From Candidatus Lernaella stagnicola (GTDB lineage: Bacteria > Lernaellota > Lernaellaia > Lernaellales > Lernaellaceae), in contig JAVCCK010000046.1 in the NCBI GenBank assembly GCA_030765525.1, positions 38,502 through 102,501 of the forward strand: DNA of 64,000 nt, read 5' to 3'. Position 1 is the first letter of the stretch; every line of letters starts with the position of its first letter. Made by a program: the position numbers and the translations under genes. Shown here one piece after another: positions 9,178 through 17,476 of the stretch. Below the pieces are notes generated by a model. That model saw only the letters and a list, made by a program, of their open reading frames with translations. It did not search any database and was not told where the DNA came from.

Positions 9178-9579
9178 GTGGGGCTCCAACTTGAATCGGA
9201 TGACGATCATACAAGATTTTTCGAATTTCCATAGTCAGCAGGCCCCCCTTCCTGAAGGCGTCAGCGCGAAGGTTTATTCTTGGAGCGATTTGGTGTTGGC
9301 CTCGAGAAACTTCGCCGCGGACCGGTCCCGAAGGGGGCGGGCGCTGTGCCTCATCGAGATGGAAGGTCTGCGCAACAAGATCTCTCACTACCACGGCGTG
9401 AAGCTCTTCGAAGAGCCGAGAATATCGCCGCGGAAACCGGATGTGTCACAATTTCTCAAACGGTGTATGATTAGAAACAACTACTTCTTTGATTTTAGTG
9501 CCGGGAAGACGCCCACTAAATCATCAGTCTGGAATGTTTCGAGCAACATCGCGTTCGATTGATTTTTTGGAGGAGAGAA
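9178..9579. other. Intergenic region upstream of the FG-GAP gene
   Basis: This is 402 bases of lower G+C between a minus-strand and a plus-strand gene. It should hold promoters for both. It contains one uncertain open frame (9200-9562), listed separately. I see no convincing terminator or RNA gene. Confidence 0.5.
9200..9562 (+). CDS. Doubtful small ORF or gene remnant
   Basis: An open frame of 120 codons starts at ATG 9200 and stops just before the ribosome-binding site of the next gene. Its middle part (about codons 35-75) has the high third-position G+C of the neighbours, with GRALCLIEMEGLRNKISHYHG as the most protein-like stretch. Both ends are AT-rich and there is no good ribosome-binding site. 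A second frame (9280-9474) is also open, which hints at a frameshifted remnant. I do not recognise a family. Confidence 0.22.
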   Translation: MTIIQDFSNFHSQQAPLPEGVSAKVYSWSDLVLASRNFAADRSRRGRALCLIEMEGLRNKISHYHGVKLFEEPRISPRKPDVSQFLKRCMIRNNYFFDFSAGKTPTKSSVWNVSSNIAFD

Positions 9580-11748
9580 ATGCAAGCACGCCGACTTTTC
9601 AAGCAACCTTTCCATGTTATGTTAATTGTCCTGACCGCTGCGATCCCATTTTTTCTTTCCTATGATGTCGGGTTCGCGGCCCAGGGCCAAGACGCACTCC
9701 ACTCCACCGTCGACTACCCACCGGGTGCCGACCCGAGTCTTCCTTCCGTTCCCAACTGGATTGCCGAATCCGGCCTTGAAATGGCTGCTTTTGGGTATAG
9801 CGTCTCGTCCGCCGGCGACGTGAACAACGACGGATTCGACGACGTCATTATAGGGGCGGCGATGTATTCGAACGGCCAAGCTAGCGAAGGCGCCGCATAC
9901 GTTTTTCATGGGTCCGCGTCGGGGTTGTCGGTGGCGGCTAACTGGATGTTCGAGTCCGACGTGGAATCCGCGATGTTGGGCATCAGCGTCTCGTCCGCCG
10001 GCGACGTGAACGGCGACGGCTACGACGACGTCATTGTGGGAGCCGAACGCTACACGAACGGGCAAACCGATGAAGGTGCGGCATACGTTTTTCACGGTTC
10101 GGCCTCCGGGCTGTCGGCGACCCCCTCCTGGTTCGTTGAATCCGACACCGAGGCTTCCCATTACGGCGCCAGCGTCTCGGCCGCCGGCGATGTCAACGGC
10201 GACGGTTACGATGACGTCATCGTCGGTGCCTATGAGTACGATGACACCGAGGTCAATGAGGGCGCCGCTTACGTCTATTTCGGCTCGGCCGCGGGGCTCT
10301 CAGCCACGGCGGATTGGATGGCGCAATCGGGTGTCTGTGGCTGCTATTTCGGCTCCAGTGTTGCTGGAGCCGGCGACATAAACACCGACGGCTACGACGA
10401 CGTATTCGTCGGTGCGCCCTATTACGGAACGAACGACACGGGCGCGGTCTACGGGTTCTACGGTTCGGCGGCGGGTCCGTCCGCGGTCCCTGACTGGTTC
10501 CAGGAATCCGGCGACGACTCGGCACATTTCGGCAATTGCGTGTCCGGGGCGGGAGACGTCAACAATGACGGTTACCAAGACGTCATCATCGGGGCGGAGG
10601 GTTTCACCAACGGCCAAGACGAAGAGGGCTGCGTCTACGTGTACCATGGCTCATCCTCCGGCCTTTCAACGACCGTGGCCTGGGTCACTGAATCGGACTT
10701 CCGAGACGAGCATTACGGCATAAGCGTGTCCACTGCCGGAGATGTAGACGGGGACGGGTATGACGACGTCGTGGTGGGAACCGGTCCCTTCCCTTCGTCG
10801 ATCAGTTTTGCCTACCTTTTCCAAGGTTCGCCGGTCGGTCTGGCTGAGACGCCATCATGGATGGAGCGCTCGGTTCGTTCAACCGACCTGTTCGGAGTGT
10901 CCGTCGCAACTGCCGGCGACGTCAACGGCGACAACAAGAGTGACATCATCGTGGGCTCACCGTTTTACACACTCGATCTGACATTCGAGGGGCGCGCGTA
11001 CGCGTTTTACGGCCAGTGTCCGCAATGCTCCGCAAGCGAAGATTGTTACGTCACCGGCGAACCGCACCCCGATACGCCTTGCCTGATTTGCGGCGGCCAA
11101 GACTGGGAATACAACAACGGCGAATCCTGTGACGACGGCGTCGCCTGCACCGACGGCGACACCTGCACCGACGGCGCCTGCGCCGGAACCCCCGACGACG
11201 CCAACTGCGACGACAGCGTTGCCTGCACCGATGACACCTGCGACGCCCAGACCGATTGCCGCAACGTTCCTAACGACGCCAACTGCGACGACGGCGTCGG
11301 CTGCACCGACGATTTCTGCCACCTGACTCGCGATTGCATTATCGTGCCCGACGACACGGTTTGCGACAACGGCGACTTCTGCGATGGCGCGGAATTCTGC
11401 GACACGACCAATGACTGCCAAGGCGGGACCGCCCCTTGCCCCGACGACGGCGCTTTTTGTACCGGCGTCGAGTCATGCAACGAAAATGACGACCAGTGCT
11501 TGCAGTCAGGCAACCCGTGCGGGGAGGACGAAATCTGCAACGAGGACACCGACACCTGCGACCCGCAGGGTACCGATGATGACGACGACGACACCACACC
11601 CATCGACGATGATGACGACGACGATGATGACAACGATGACGATGATGACGACGACGATGATGATGATGACAACGATGATGATGACAACGATGATGATGAT
11701 GATGACGATGATGACGATGACAACAGCGATGGTAGCTGCTGCGGTTGA
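9580..11748 (+). CDS. Secreted FG-GAP beta-propeller with Cys-rich region and poly-Asp tail
   Basis: This 722-residue exported protein starts at ATG 9580, 5-6 bases after GGAGGAG. A signal peptide (about residues 1-35) precedes seven FG-GAP repeats of the form FG.SVS.AGDVNGDGYDDVIVGA, each with a calcium-binding D.N.DG.DD loop, giving a seven-bladed integrin-alpha-like propeller (about 50-470). A Cys-rich region (about 475-660) follows, with repeats like ESCDDGVACTDGDTC as in myxobacterial surface proteins. The last part is an Asp-rich run (codons from 11575) ending DNSDGSCCG. The protein is probably displayed on the cell surface or released; its ligand is unknown. Two further poly-Asp protein genes follow on the same strand. 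Confidence 0.88.
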   Translation: MQARRLFKQPFHVMLIVLTAAIPFFLSYDVGFAAQGQDALHSTVDYPPGADPSLPSVPNWIAESGLEMAAFGYSVSSAGDVNNDGFDDVIIGAAMYSNGQASEGAAYVFHGSASGLSVAANWMFESDVESAMLGISVSSAGDVNGDGYDDVIVGAERYTNGQTDEGAAYVFHGSASGLSATPSWFVESDTEASHYGASVSAAGDVNGDGYDDVIVGAYEYDDTEVNEGAAYVYFGSAAGLSATADWMAQSGVCGCYFGSSVAGAGDINTDGYDDVFVGAPYYGTNDTGAVYGFYGSAAGPSAVPDWFQESGDDSAHFGNCVSGAGDVNNDGYQDVIIGAEGFTNGQDEEGCVYVYHGSSSGLSTTVAWVTESDFRDEHYGISVSTAGDVDGDGYDDVVVGTGPFPSSISFAYLFQGSPVGLAETPSWMERSVRSTDLFGVSVATAGDVNGDNKSDIIVGSPFYTLDLTFEGRAYAFYGQCPQCSASEDCYVTGEPHPDTPCLICGGQDWEYNNGESCDDGVACTDGDTCTDGACAGTPDDANCDDSVACTDDTCDAQTDCRNVPNDANCDDGVGCTDDFCHLTRDCIIVPDDTVCDNGDFCDGAEFCDTTNDCQGGTAPCPDDGAFCTGVESCNENDDQCLQSGNPCGEDEICNEDTDTCDPQGTDDDDDDTTPIDDDDDDDDDNDDDDDDDDDDDDNDDDDNDDDDDDDDDDDNSDGSCCG
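11575..11721 (+). repeat. (GAY)n tract encoding poly-Asp
   Basis: This trinucleotide tract mixes GAC and GAT with a few AAC and one TTPI break. It encodes the acidic C-terminal region of the FG-GAP protein. The mixing of the two synonymous codons argues that Asp itself is selected. Confidence 0.9.
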
Positions 11749-11838
11749 TCTATAGGAGCTTTCACGATTTCGCAAAAGGTGTACTCTAGGCGAAATTATA
11801 AGGCATTACGGTGCTGATTTAACCAAAGGAGCATAAAG

Positions 11839-12771
11839 ATGGTTCGCAAGTATGGATTTATCGCGATGTTGGCGATACTGGTTTTGGCGACCGGCCTTTT
11901 GATGGCCAATTGTAGTAGCGGCGACGATGACGACGACAATGACGCCTCCGATGATGACGCTACCGACGACGATGCCACCGACGACGACGCCACCGACGAT
12001 GACACCGGCGACGACGATACCGGCGCCGATGACGACACCGGCGGCGATGACGATGACGACGATGATGATGATGACGACGACGACAACGACGATGATAACG
12101 ACGACGAAACTCCGCCGACGGATGAAATTTCGGTCATGATTTATGATTTCACGACTTTTGCCGCTTTGGAAGACGTCACGTGTGAATTGGTGAAAAGCGC
12201 CACCGGCGAGTCCTTCGACCCGGCCATCACCACCACGTCGGACGCTACCGGAAATTGCGCGTTCAACACGAGCCGCGAAAAAGGCATCTTCGCCATCAAA
12301 TTCACCCTGGCCAACTACGTTGAAACCTACGCATTCAACAACGAAACCGCCATCGAATTGTTCTTCCCGCTGGTGAGCCTGACGGACCGTAACGGTATCG
12401 CCGCGCTGCTGAGCCTGACCCTCGACAGCAGCAAATGCATCGTGGCTGGTGTGGTGCAATGGCTTGCCGGCGTCACCTTGGAAGATGTCGGTTGCGCCGA
12501 AGTGACCAACGACGCCGGTGCCGACCTGTATTATGTCGACGCCTTGGGCATTCCCACCGGCGCTCGGACCAGCACGCACCCCGACAACGGGTACTACATG
12601 ACCTTCAACGTCTCGACCCCGGGACCCTATCAATACACGGCGACGACCGACAGCCAGGTGCAGGATGTGACGGTTCCCCGCACTTTCGCCGACGCAATCG
12701 TGTACACAAACATCATCTATCACGCGCCCGGTACGCCATCGAATCCGACGCCGGGGGGATGCACGAAATAG
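11839..12771 (+). CDS. Poly-Asp lipoprotein, unknown function
   Basis: This 310-residue lipoprotein begins with a signal peptide and lipobox (LLMANC, Cys25) followed directly by about 60 residues of Asp with scattered Thr, Gly, Ala and Asn. The folded part (about 95-310) looks all-beta: ISVMIYDFTTFAALEDVTCEL near 97 and a second similar unit near 200 (VAGVVQWLAGVTLEDVGCAEV) suggest two carboxypeptidase-regulatory-like or Ig-like repeats with paired Cys. AAAGGAG lies 8 bases before ATG 11839. It sits between two other exported acidic proteins with gaps of 90 and 77 bases. No activity can be named. Confidence 0.82.
   Translation: MVRKYGFIAMLAILVLATGLLMANCSSGDDDDDNDASDDDATDDDATDDDATDDDTGDDDTGADDDTGGDDDDDDDDDDDDDNDDDNDDETPPTDEISVMIYDFTTFAALEDVTCELVKSATGESFDPAITTTSDATGNCAFNTSREKGIFAIKFTLANYVETYAFNNETAIELFFPLVSLTDRNGIAALLSLTLDSSKCIVAGVVQWLAGVTLEDVGCAEVTNDAGADLYYVDALGIPTGARTSTHPDNGYYMTFNVSTPGPYQYTATTDSQVQDVTVPRTFADAIVYTNIIYHAPGTPSNPTPGGCTK
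11923..12105 (+). repeat. (GAY)n tract encoding poly-Asp
   Basis: This is an imperfect GAC/GAT tract of about 61 codons immediately after the lipidated Cys. Within it, units of the form DDDAT repeat in tandem near 11950-12000. Confidence 0.9.
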
Positions 12772-12848
12772 TCCGCGAAAAAATGTTGCGACTTCTCAGA
12801 ACATGATTTCTGAGTGACATTCGTTAATAAAACGGAGAGGAGAGGACT

Positions 12849-15221
12849 ATGCGAGCAACCTTGTTGCGTCCTTGGGTATTGTTACTTCTTTGCTTTCTAC
12901 TCTTGAGCATGACAGCCGCGTGTTCCTGCGGCGACGACGACGATGATGACAATAATGACGCCACCGACGATGACAGCGGTGACGACGATGACGACGACGA
13001 TGACGATGATGACGACGACGATGATGACGATGACGATGACGATGATGACGACGACGACGACGATGATGACGACGACGACGACGATGATGACGACGATGAT
13101 GATGACGACGATGATGATGACGACGATGATGATGACGATGATGATGACGATGACGACGATGATGACGATGACGACGATGATGATAACGACGACGATGATA
13201 ACGACGACGATGATAACGACGACGATGATGACGATGACAACGATGACGACACTTCCGGCGAACCGCTCGAACGCTGGGTCGCCGGCGGAATTCCGGGCCA
13301 CAGTGGAACGAGCACGCTGTTCTACGACGGCACGCTCTACAGCGCGTTGTGTGTCGGCCGCGAGCTCTATGTTCTGGAGTGGACGCCGGCCAAGGGCTCT
13401 GTGTTCGATTGGGTCGCGAGCGACGCGGGCGAACCGGCGCTGGCGATCGATTCCAGCGGCTACTTGCACATCTCCTACAAGCAGATGGAAGGCGAAGACC
13501 TAGGCTACGCGACCGACAAGACCGGGTCGTGGGTCGTGGAGACCGTCGATTCGGTTACCCGCGTCAGCTACGACAACGATATCGCGGTCGACGGCGACGG
13601 CTTCGTGCACATCAGCTACTACCAGCTAAGCGGGTCGGATCTGATGTACGCGACGAACGAAACCGGCACGTGGCTGAGCGAAACTGCCGTCTCTACCGAC
13701 AGCGTGGGACGCTACAACGCCATCGCGGTCGACGGCGACGGGTACGCGTACATTAGTTATGCCAAAACGACCGACGACTCGCTCCAATTGGCGACCAATG
13801 CCTCGGGGAGCTGGTTGAGTTCGACGATCGCGGCCGCGCCGAACCATGCGAACCGGCACGATATGATCATCGACAGCAGCGGTAACTTGCACGTCGCCCT
13901 GCTAAACGACAGTGACAACTCGCTCGATTACGCTGAAAACAGCGGCGGGGCCTTCGCCGTAACGACGATGGATGATTCCCAAAGCTATAGCGAATACGTG
14001 ACCATTGCGCTTGATAGCAACGAGAAGTTACACGTGAGCTGCGTGGGCAGCAGCACGTTGGCGTATCTGCACAATTTGTCGGGCAGTTGGCTGCTCGAGA
14101 CTGTGGACAACGCGTTCGCGGCCGGGAAATACAGTTCCGTGGCCTTGAATGCGACCGATGTGCCGCATTTCGTCTACAGCCGCGCTAATTACCTGAAACT
14201 GGCCCTCCCCGACGCGGACGTAACAACCTGGACCATCGAGGATATCTTGGACGAGGGCGACGCGGGCTACGAGCTTCATCTGAAACTCGACTCGCTCGGT
14301 CAGCCGCACATGGCGTTTCGCGAGTATCGGGGTGGATATTTGCATTACGCCAGTCCGGTTCTCGGAGGTTTCGACGTTGAAGATCTGGACGTCCCAGGGT
14401 TCGACGGCGACTTTCTACTCGATGGAAGCGATGCGGCTCACATCGTGGGTATTTCTTCGTCCGTGCACCGCCTAGCCTACGTGACCAACGAATCCGGCGC
14501 TTGGCTGGATGAGGCCGTCGTGGACGGCACGGTGTCTGCCATTCAGGTAGCGATCGTGCAGGATTCGCTCGACGACCTTCATATCGCGTTTGTCGGCGAC
14601 GACGGCCTTGGCGACGATAAATTGCACTTGGCCTCGGGTGGTTACGGTTCGTGGACCGTGATCGAAGTGCCCGTATCGGTCGACGCGCCGCAATACACGA
14701 GCATGGCCGTTGACGACAACGACAAGCTGCACTTGGCCGTAGTCGACGAGACCGACCAGTTGGTATATGTGACCAACGCAAGCGGTAGTTGGACCTCGGA
14801 AGTAATCGATGCGACCGGCAGGTGCGATACCCCGGCCATCGTGACCGATGCGGCCAACAAGGTACACATCTCCTATTATGAAAATAATGACGACGATTTG
14901 CAGTACATCACCAACGCAAGCGGCAGTTGGGTGATTTTGGACATCCACGCGCCCGGCTTCGCGGGTAACTACTCCGACATCACCATCGACGGCGGTGGTA
15001 ACCTGCACATCGCGTACTTCTACAATTCAACCTACGACCTCTACTACGCCGATGACGTGGGCGGCAGTTGGGGCGCGGCGCCGATCACTAAAGGCGGGCA
15101 GGCAGGGTATTACCCCGCCATCGCCATAGACGCCGCGGGCCGCGCACATGTCGGGCACCGCACAGAGAAAGCCGTGTACTACAACCGTTTCCAGACCGAT
15201 TACATCGGTCCGATATTCTAA
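12849..15221 (+). CDS. Lipoprotein with 106-residue poly-Asp linker and beta-propeller
   Basis: This 790-residue lipoprotein has a signal and lipobox (MTAACS, Cys25), then about 106 residues that are almost all Asp, then repeats to the C-terminus. The repeats alternate two half-motifs, for example SGYLHISYKQ with DLGYATDKTGSW, and DKLHLAVVDET with LVYVTNASGSW; about a dozen units of roughly 45-50 residues suggest one or two beta-propellers of the BNR/Kelch type. GGAGAGGAG precedes ATG 12849. The linker would hold the propeller well away from the membrane and make it strongly anionic and probably calcium-binding. A terminator follows at 15237. Its ligand is unknown. Confidence 0.86.
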   Translation: MRATLLRPWVLLLLCFLLLSMTAACSCGDDDDDDNNDATDDDSGDDDDDDDDDDDDDDDDDDDDDDDDDDDDDDDDDDDDDDDDDDDDDDDDDDDDDDDDDDDDDDDDDDDDNDDDDNDDDDNDDDDDDDNDDDTSGEPLERWVAGGIPGHSGTSTLFYDGTLYSALCVGRELYVLEWTPAKGSVFDWVASDAGEPALAIDSSGYLHISYKQMEGEDLGYATDKTGSWVVETVDSVTRVSYDNDIAVDGDGFVHISYYQLSGSDLMYATNETGTWLSETAVSTDSVGRYNAIAVDGDGYAYISYAKTTDDSLQLATNASGSWLSSTIAAAPNHANRHDMIIDSSGNLHVALLNDSDNSLDYAENSGGAFAVTTMDDSQSYSEYVTIALDSNEKLHVSCVGSSTLAYLHNLSGSWLLETVDNAFAAGKYSSVALNATDVPHFVYSRANYLKLALPDADVTTWTIEDILDEGDAGYELHLKLDSLGQPHMAFREYRGGYLHYASPVLGGFDVEDLDVPGFDGDFLLDGSDAAHIVGISSSVHRLAYVTNESGAWLDEAVVDGTVSAIQVAIVQDSLDDLHIAFVGDDGLGDDKLHLASGGYGSWTVIEVPVSVDAPQYTSMAVDDNDKLHLAVVDETDQLVYVTNASGSWTSEVIDATGRCDTPAIVTDAANKVHISYYENNDDDLQYITNASGSWVILDIHAPGFAGNYSDITIDGGGNLHIAYFYNSTYDLYYADDVGGSWGAAPITKGGQAGYYPAIAIDAAGRAHVGHRTEKAVYYNRFQTDYIGPIF
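12933..13250 (+). repeat. 318-bp (GAY)n microsatellite-like tract encoding poly-Asp
   Basis: This is the longest Asp tract in the window, 106 codons of GAC and GAT with only a few AAC/AAT, GCC, ACC, AGC and GGT. The tract stays in frame throughout. Its exact length should be treated with care because assemblers can collapse or expand such repeats. Confidence 0.92.
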
Positions 15222-15236
15222 GCTGAATCCAAATAA

Positions 15237-15264
15237 GGGGCGGTCGCTCGACCGTCCCTTTTTT
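15237..15264 (+). terminator. Rho-independent terminator after the propeller lipoprotein
   Basis: GGGGCGGTCG pairs with CGACCGTCCC (one G-T pair) across a very short loop, followed by TTTTTT. It lies 15 bases after the stop codon at 15221. Confidence 0.85.
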
Positions 15265-15503
15265 CTACCTTTTCCGATTCCCTACCGAGGCGACCACGCT
15301 GGTGAAAAGCTTCTCCGGTTTGGCTAAGCCCTCGCAACTGGACGCATTCCCCAAAAGACGCAGATCGTTTACCGGCAGGCAATCTTCGCCGCGGCCTGCA
15401 ATCCCCCTTGCCGCGAAACGACGTGTTTCGTTATAGTTAGGGTTCTAAAATCGCGGGGATCATCCAAAGCAATACGGGTTCGCAATACGGGAGGAATGAC
15501 GTC

Positions 15504-17243
15504 ATGACCGAACTGACACATCGCAAAGGCGTACCGCAATACACGCTGGCTCATTACGAGGAAGATTACGCCGACCGGCACCTGCTGCACGGCTGCGTCG
15601 CGAAGTGGGCCAAGGAAATACCCAACAAGGTGGCGATCATCGATGCGGAAAAAGACATCGAATACACCTACCAGCAGTTCGACCAGATCAGCACCGCGCT
15701 GGCTTTCAAGTTGCTCAAGCTCGGTTTCCGCAAGGGCGACTTCCTGGCCACCTCGCTACCCTTCTTAACCGAGCACGTGTTTCTCGAATACGCCTGCTTC
15801 AAAATCGGCGTCATCCACGCCCCGCTCGACCTGCGTCTGAAAGCGCCGGAAGTCATCCGCTCGCTCGGCCTGATTCAGGCCAAGGGCTTCGCCTTCCTGG
15901 GCAAGACAGCGTTTGCCGACTTCACGCCGCTGGGTCAAGCCATCAAGGACAACTGCGACTTCGTCGAGATTTTCATCCAATTCACGCCGCCGGACGAAAC
16001 CGTCGACTACGCCTACTCCGCCGTGACAATGGCCGAAGAAGCCCGGCAGGAAGCGACCGCCATCATGGCCGATCCCGGCGCGTCGGAGATCTTCCAGCTT
16101 TACCGCGAAGCCGCCGCCTCCATTAAAGAAACCGACGGCTGCCAGGTCATTTACACCACCGGCTCGACGGGCTTCCCGAAACCGGCGCTGCTGTCGCACC
16201 GCAACATCACGAGCCAGAACATGGGGCTCGGCGGCGCGTTCGGCATTCTCGACAACTCGAAAATGTTGGTGAACCTGCCCCCGTCGCACGTGGGCGGACA
16301 GGCCGAACAGCTCATGACGCCCTTCTTCTGGGGCGGCACGGCGGTGCTGCTTTACATCTTCGACCCGGCCAAAACGCTTACCGCCATTCAGACTTACAAC
16401 ATCGATTCCTTCGGCCAGATTCCGGCCCTGTTCGCCATGGAGTGGAAGCTGCCGAACTACAAGGATTTCGATCTCTCTTCGCTGCGCTTCGCCCTCTACG
16501 GCGGCCAGCAGGTCACGCGGCAGTTCCTGGAACAGCTTTCGGCGATGGCGCCCAAATTCGGCACCGGCCTGGGCCTGACGGAAATGGGTGGCTTCGTCAC
16601 GTACTCGCCGCTGGACGGCACGGTTGACGATATCCTGGCCAGCGTCGGGTTCGATATGCCCGTCACGCCGCTAACGATCCGCGAACCGATCAAGGAAGAC
16701 GGCACCGCCGGCGACGAGCTGCCCGACGGCGAAGCGGGCGAAATCTGCTTCTCCGGCCCGCAGGTCTTTATCGCTTACGTCAACAACGAAGAGGCGTATC
16801 GCGCCACGGTCTCCACCGAGGGCGTCTGCTACACCGGTGACCTGGGGTTCAAAGACGAGACGGGCCTGCATTTCTCGGGTCGCGCCAAGTTGGTCATCAA
16901 GCCCAAGGGTTACCAGGTGCACCCGGCGCAAATCGAAGAACACTTCGCCGCACTGGAAGAGAAAGTGGCTTCGACCGCCGCCGTGGGCGCGCAGCACGAC
17001 TTGTTTACCGAGGGCGTAGTGCTGTTCGTCGAGAAAAAACCCGGCGTCGAATTGACCGTCGAGGAATTGGTGGCGCACGCGAAGGAAGTCGCCGGTTACA
17101 TGCGGCCGTCGCTGTACCTGATCCTCGAACCCGGCCAGATGCCGCTTAACCGTGTCGCCAAAACCGACTACGTCGAACTCAAAAGCCAAGCGAACACGGC
17201 GGTCGAACAAGCCCGCGCGGCGGGCGGCTGGGACCGCGGCTGA
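15504..17243 (+). CDS. AMP-dependent acyl-CoA synthetase/ligase
   Basis: This 579-residue member of the ANL adenylating superfamily activates a carboxylic acid as acyl-AMP, normally passing it to CoA. Core motifs are in order: the P-loop-like IYTTGSTGFPKPALLSHRN (about residue 213), FALYGG, GLGLTEMGG (A5), CYTGDLG (A7), GRAKLVIKPKGYQVHPAQIEE (A8, the hinge) and the catalytic Lys in PLNRVAKTDY (A10). GGAGG lies 9 bases before ATG 15504. The acid substrate is not clear. It ends in a strong terminator at 17266. Its last 32 codons are found again, decayed, at 18740-18837. Confidence 0.9.
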   Translation: MTELTHRKGVPQYTLAHYEEDYADRHLLHGCVAKWAKEIPNKVAIIDAEKDIEYTYQQFDQISTALAFKLLKLGFRKGDFLATSLPFLTEHVFLEYACFKIGVIHAPLDLRLKAPEVIRSLGLIQAKGFAFLGKTAFADFTPLGQAIKDNCDFVEIFIQFTPPDETVDYAYSAVTMAEEARQEATAIMADPGASEIFQLYREAAASIKETDGCQVIYTTGSTGFPKPALLSHRNITSQNMGLGGAFGILDNSKMLVNLPPSHVGGQAEQLMTPFFWGGTAVLLYIFDPAKTLTAIQTYNIDSFGQIPALFAMEWKLPNYKDFDLSSLRFALYGGQQVTRQFLEQLSAMAPKFGTGLGLTEMGGFVTYSPLDGTVDDILASVGFDMPVTPLTIREPIKEDGTAGDELPDGEAGEICFSGPQVFIAYVNNEEAYRATVSTEGVCYTGDLGFKDETGLHFSGRAKLVIKPKGYQVHPAQIEEHFAALEEKVASTAAVGAQHDLFTEGVVLFVEKKPGVELTVEELVAHAKEVAGYMRPSLYLILEPGQMPLNRVAKTDYVELKSQANTAVEQARAAGGWDRG

Positions 17244-17265
17244 TTCCACGAAACCGATCGACACC

Positions 17266-17295
17266 GGCAGGGGTTCGCCCCTGCCTTTTTCTTTT
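17266..17295 (+). terminator. Rho-independent terminator after the acyl-CoA synthetase
   Basis: GGCAGGGG and CCCCTGCC form an 8-bp stem around a TTCG loop, followed by TTTTTCTTTT. The same hairpin recurs at 18860 within the right copy of the direct repeat. Confidence 0.92.
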
Positions 17296-17301
17296 CACCG
17301 C

Positions 17302-17448
17302 TTAGCGCGGCGTCCCCCATTGGCTCGGATCGAGGATGATGTCGCAATCCACCGGGTCGATCGTTTCGGGGTTACGGAAGGGCGCCTGACAGTACTCGAT
17401 GAAGTACGCCATTTCCGTGTCGCGCACTACGGATTTCTCCTCCGTCAT
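17302..17448 (-). pseudogene. C-terminal remnant of a second FGE-sulfatase-type gene
   Basis: These 48 codons plus stop repeat the C-terminus of the protein encoded at 18896-21502, with the end WGTPR instead of WGTSR. Five of the six base differences in this part are synonymous or change one stop codon to another, so the fragment diverged while still under protein selection and was truncated later. It has no start codon region or N-terminus here. Confidence 0.85.
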
Positions 17449-17476
17449 CGTCCTCGGCTACCGCGGCAGTCGACTA

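Larger units (their letters stand above)
17146..17448. repeat. 303-bp direct repeat, left copy
   Basis: This copy matches 18740-19042 with no gaps and about 19 differences by eye (roughly 94% identity). It covers the last codons of the acyl-CoA synthetase, the terminator, and the last 48 codons of an FGE-type gene on the minus strand. It and the right copy bracket the trypsin-like gene. Confidence 0.95.

Noticed and set aside
12933-13250. CRISPR array or tandem-repeat locus
   Set aside because: The repeat unit is a codon, with no spacers; it is a coding microsatellite.
11046-13315. Poly-Ser, poly-Val/Ile and poly-Met/Thr frames over the (GAY)n tracts
   Set aside because: These are other-frame or antisense readings of the Asp codons. 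The Asp frame has the start, signal peptide and folded domains.
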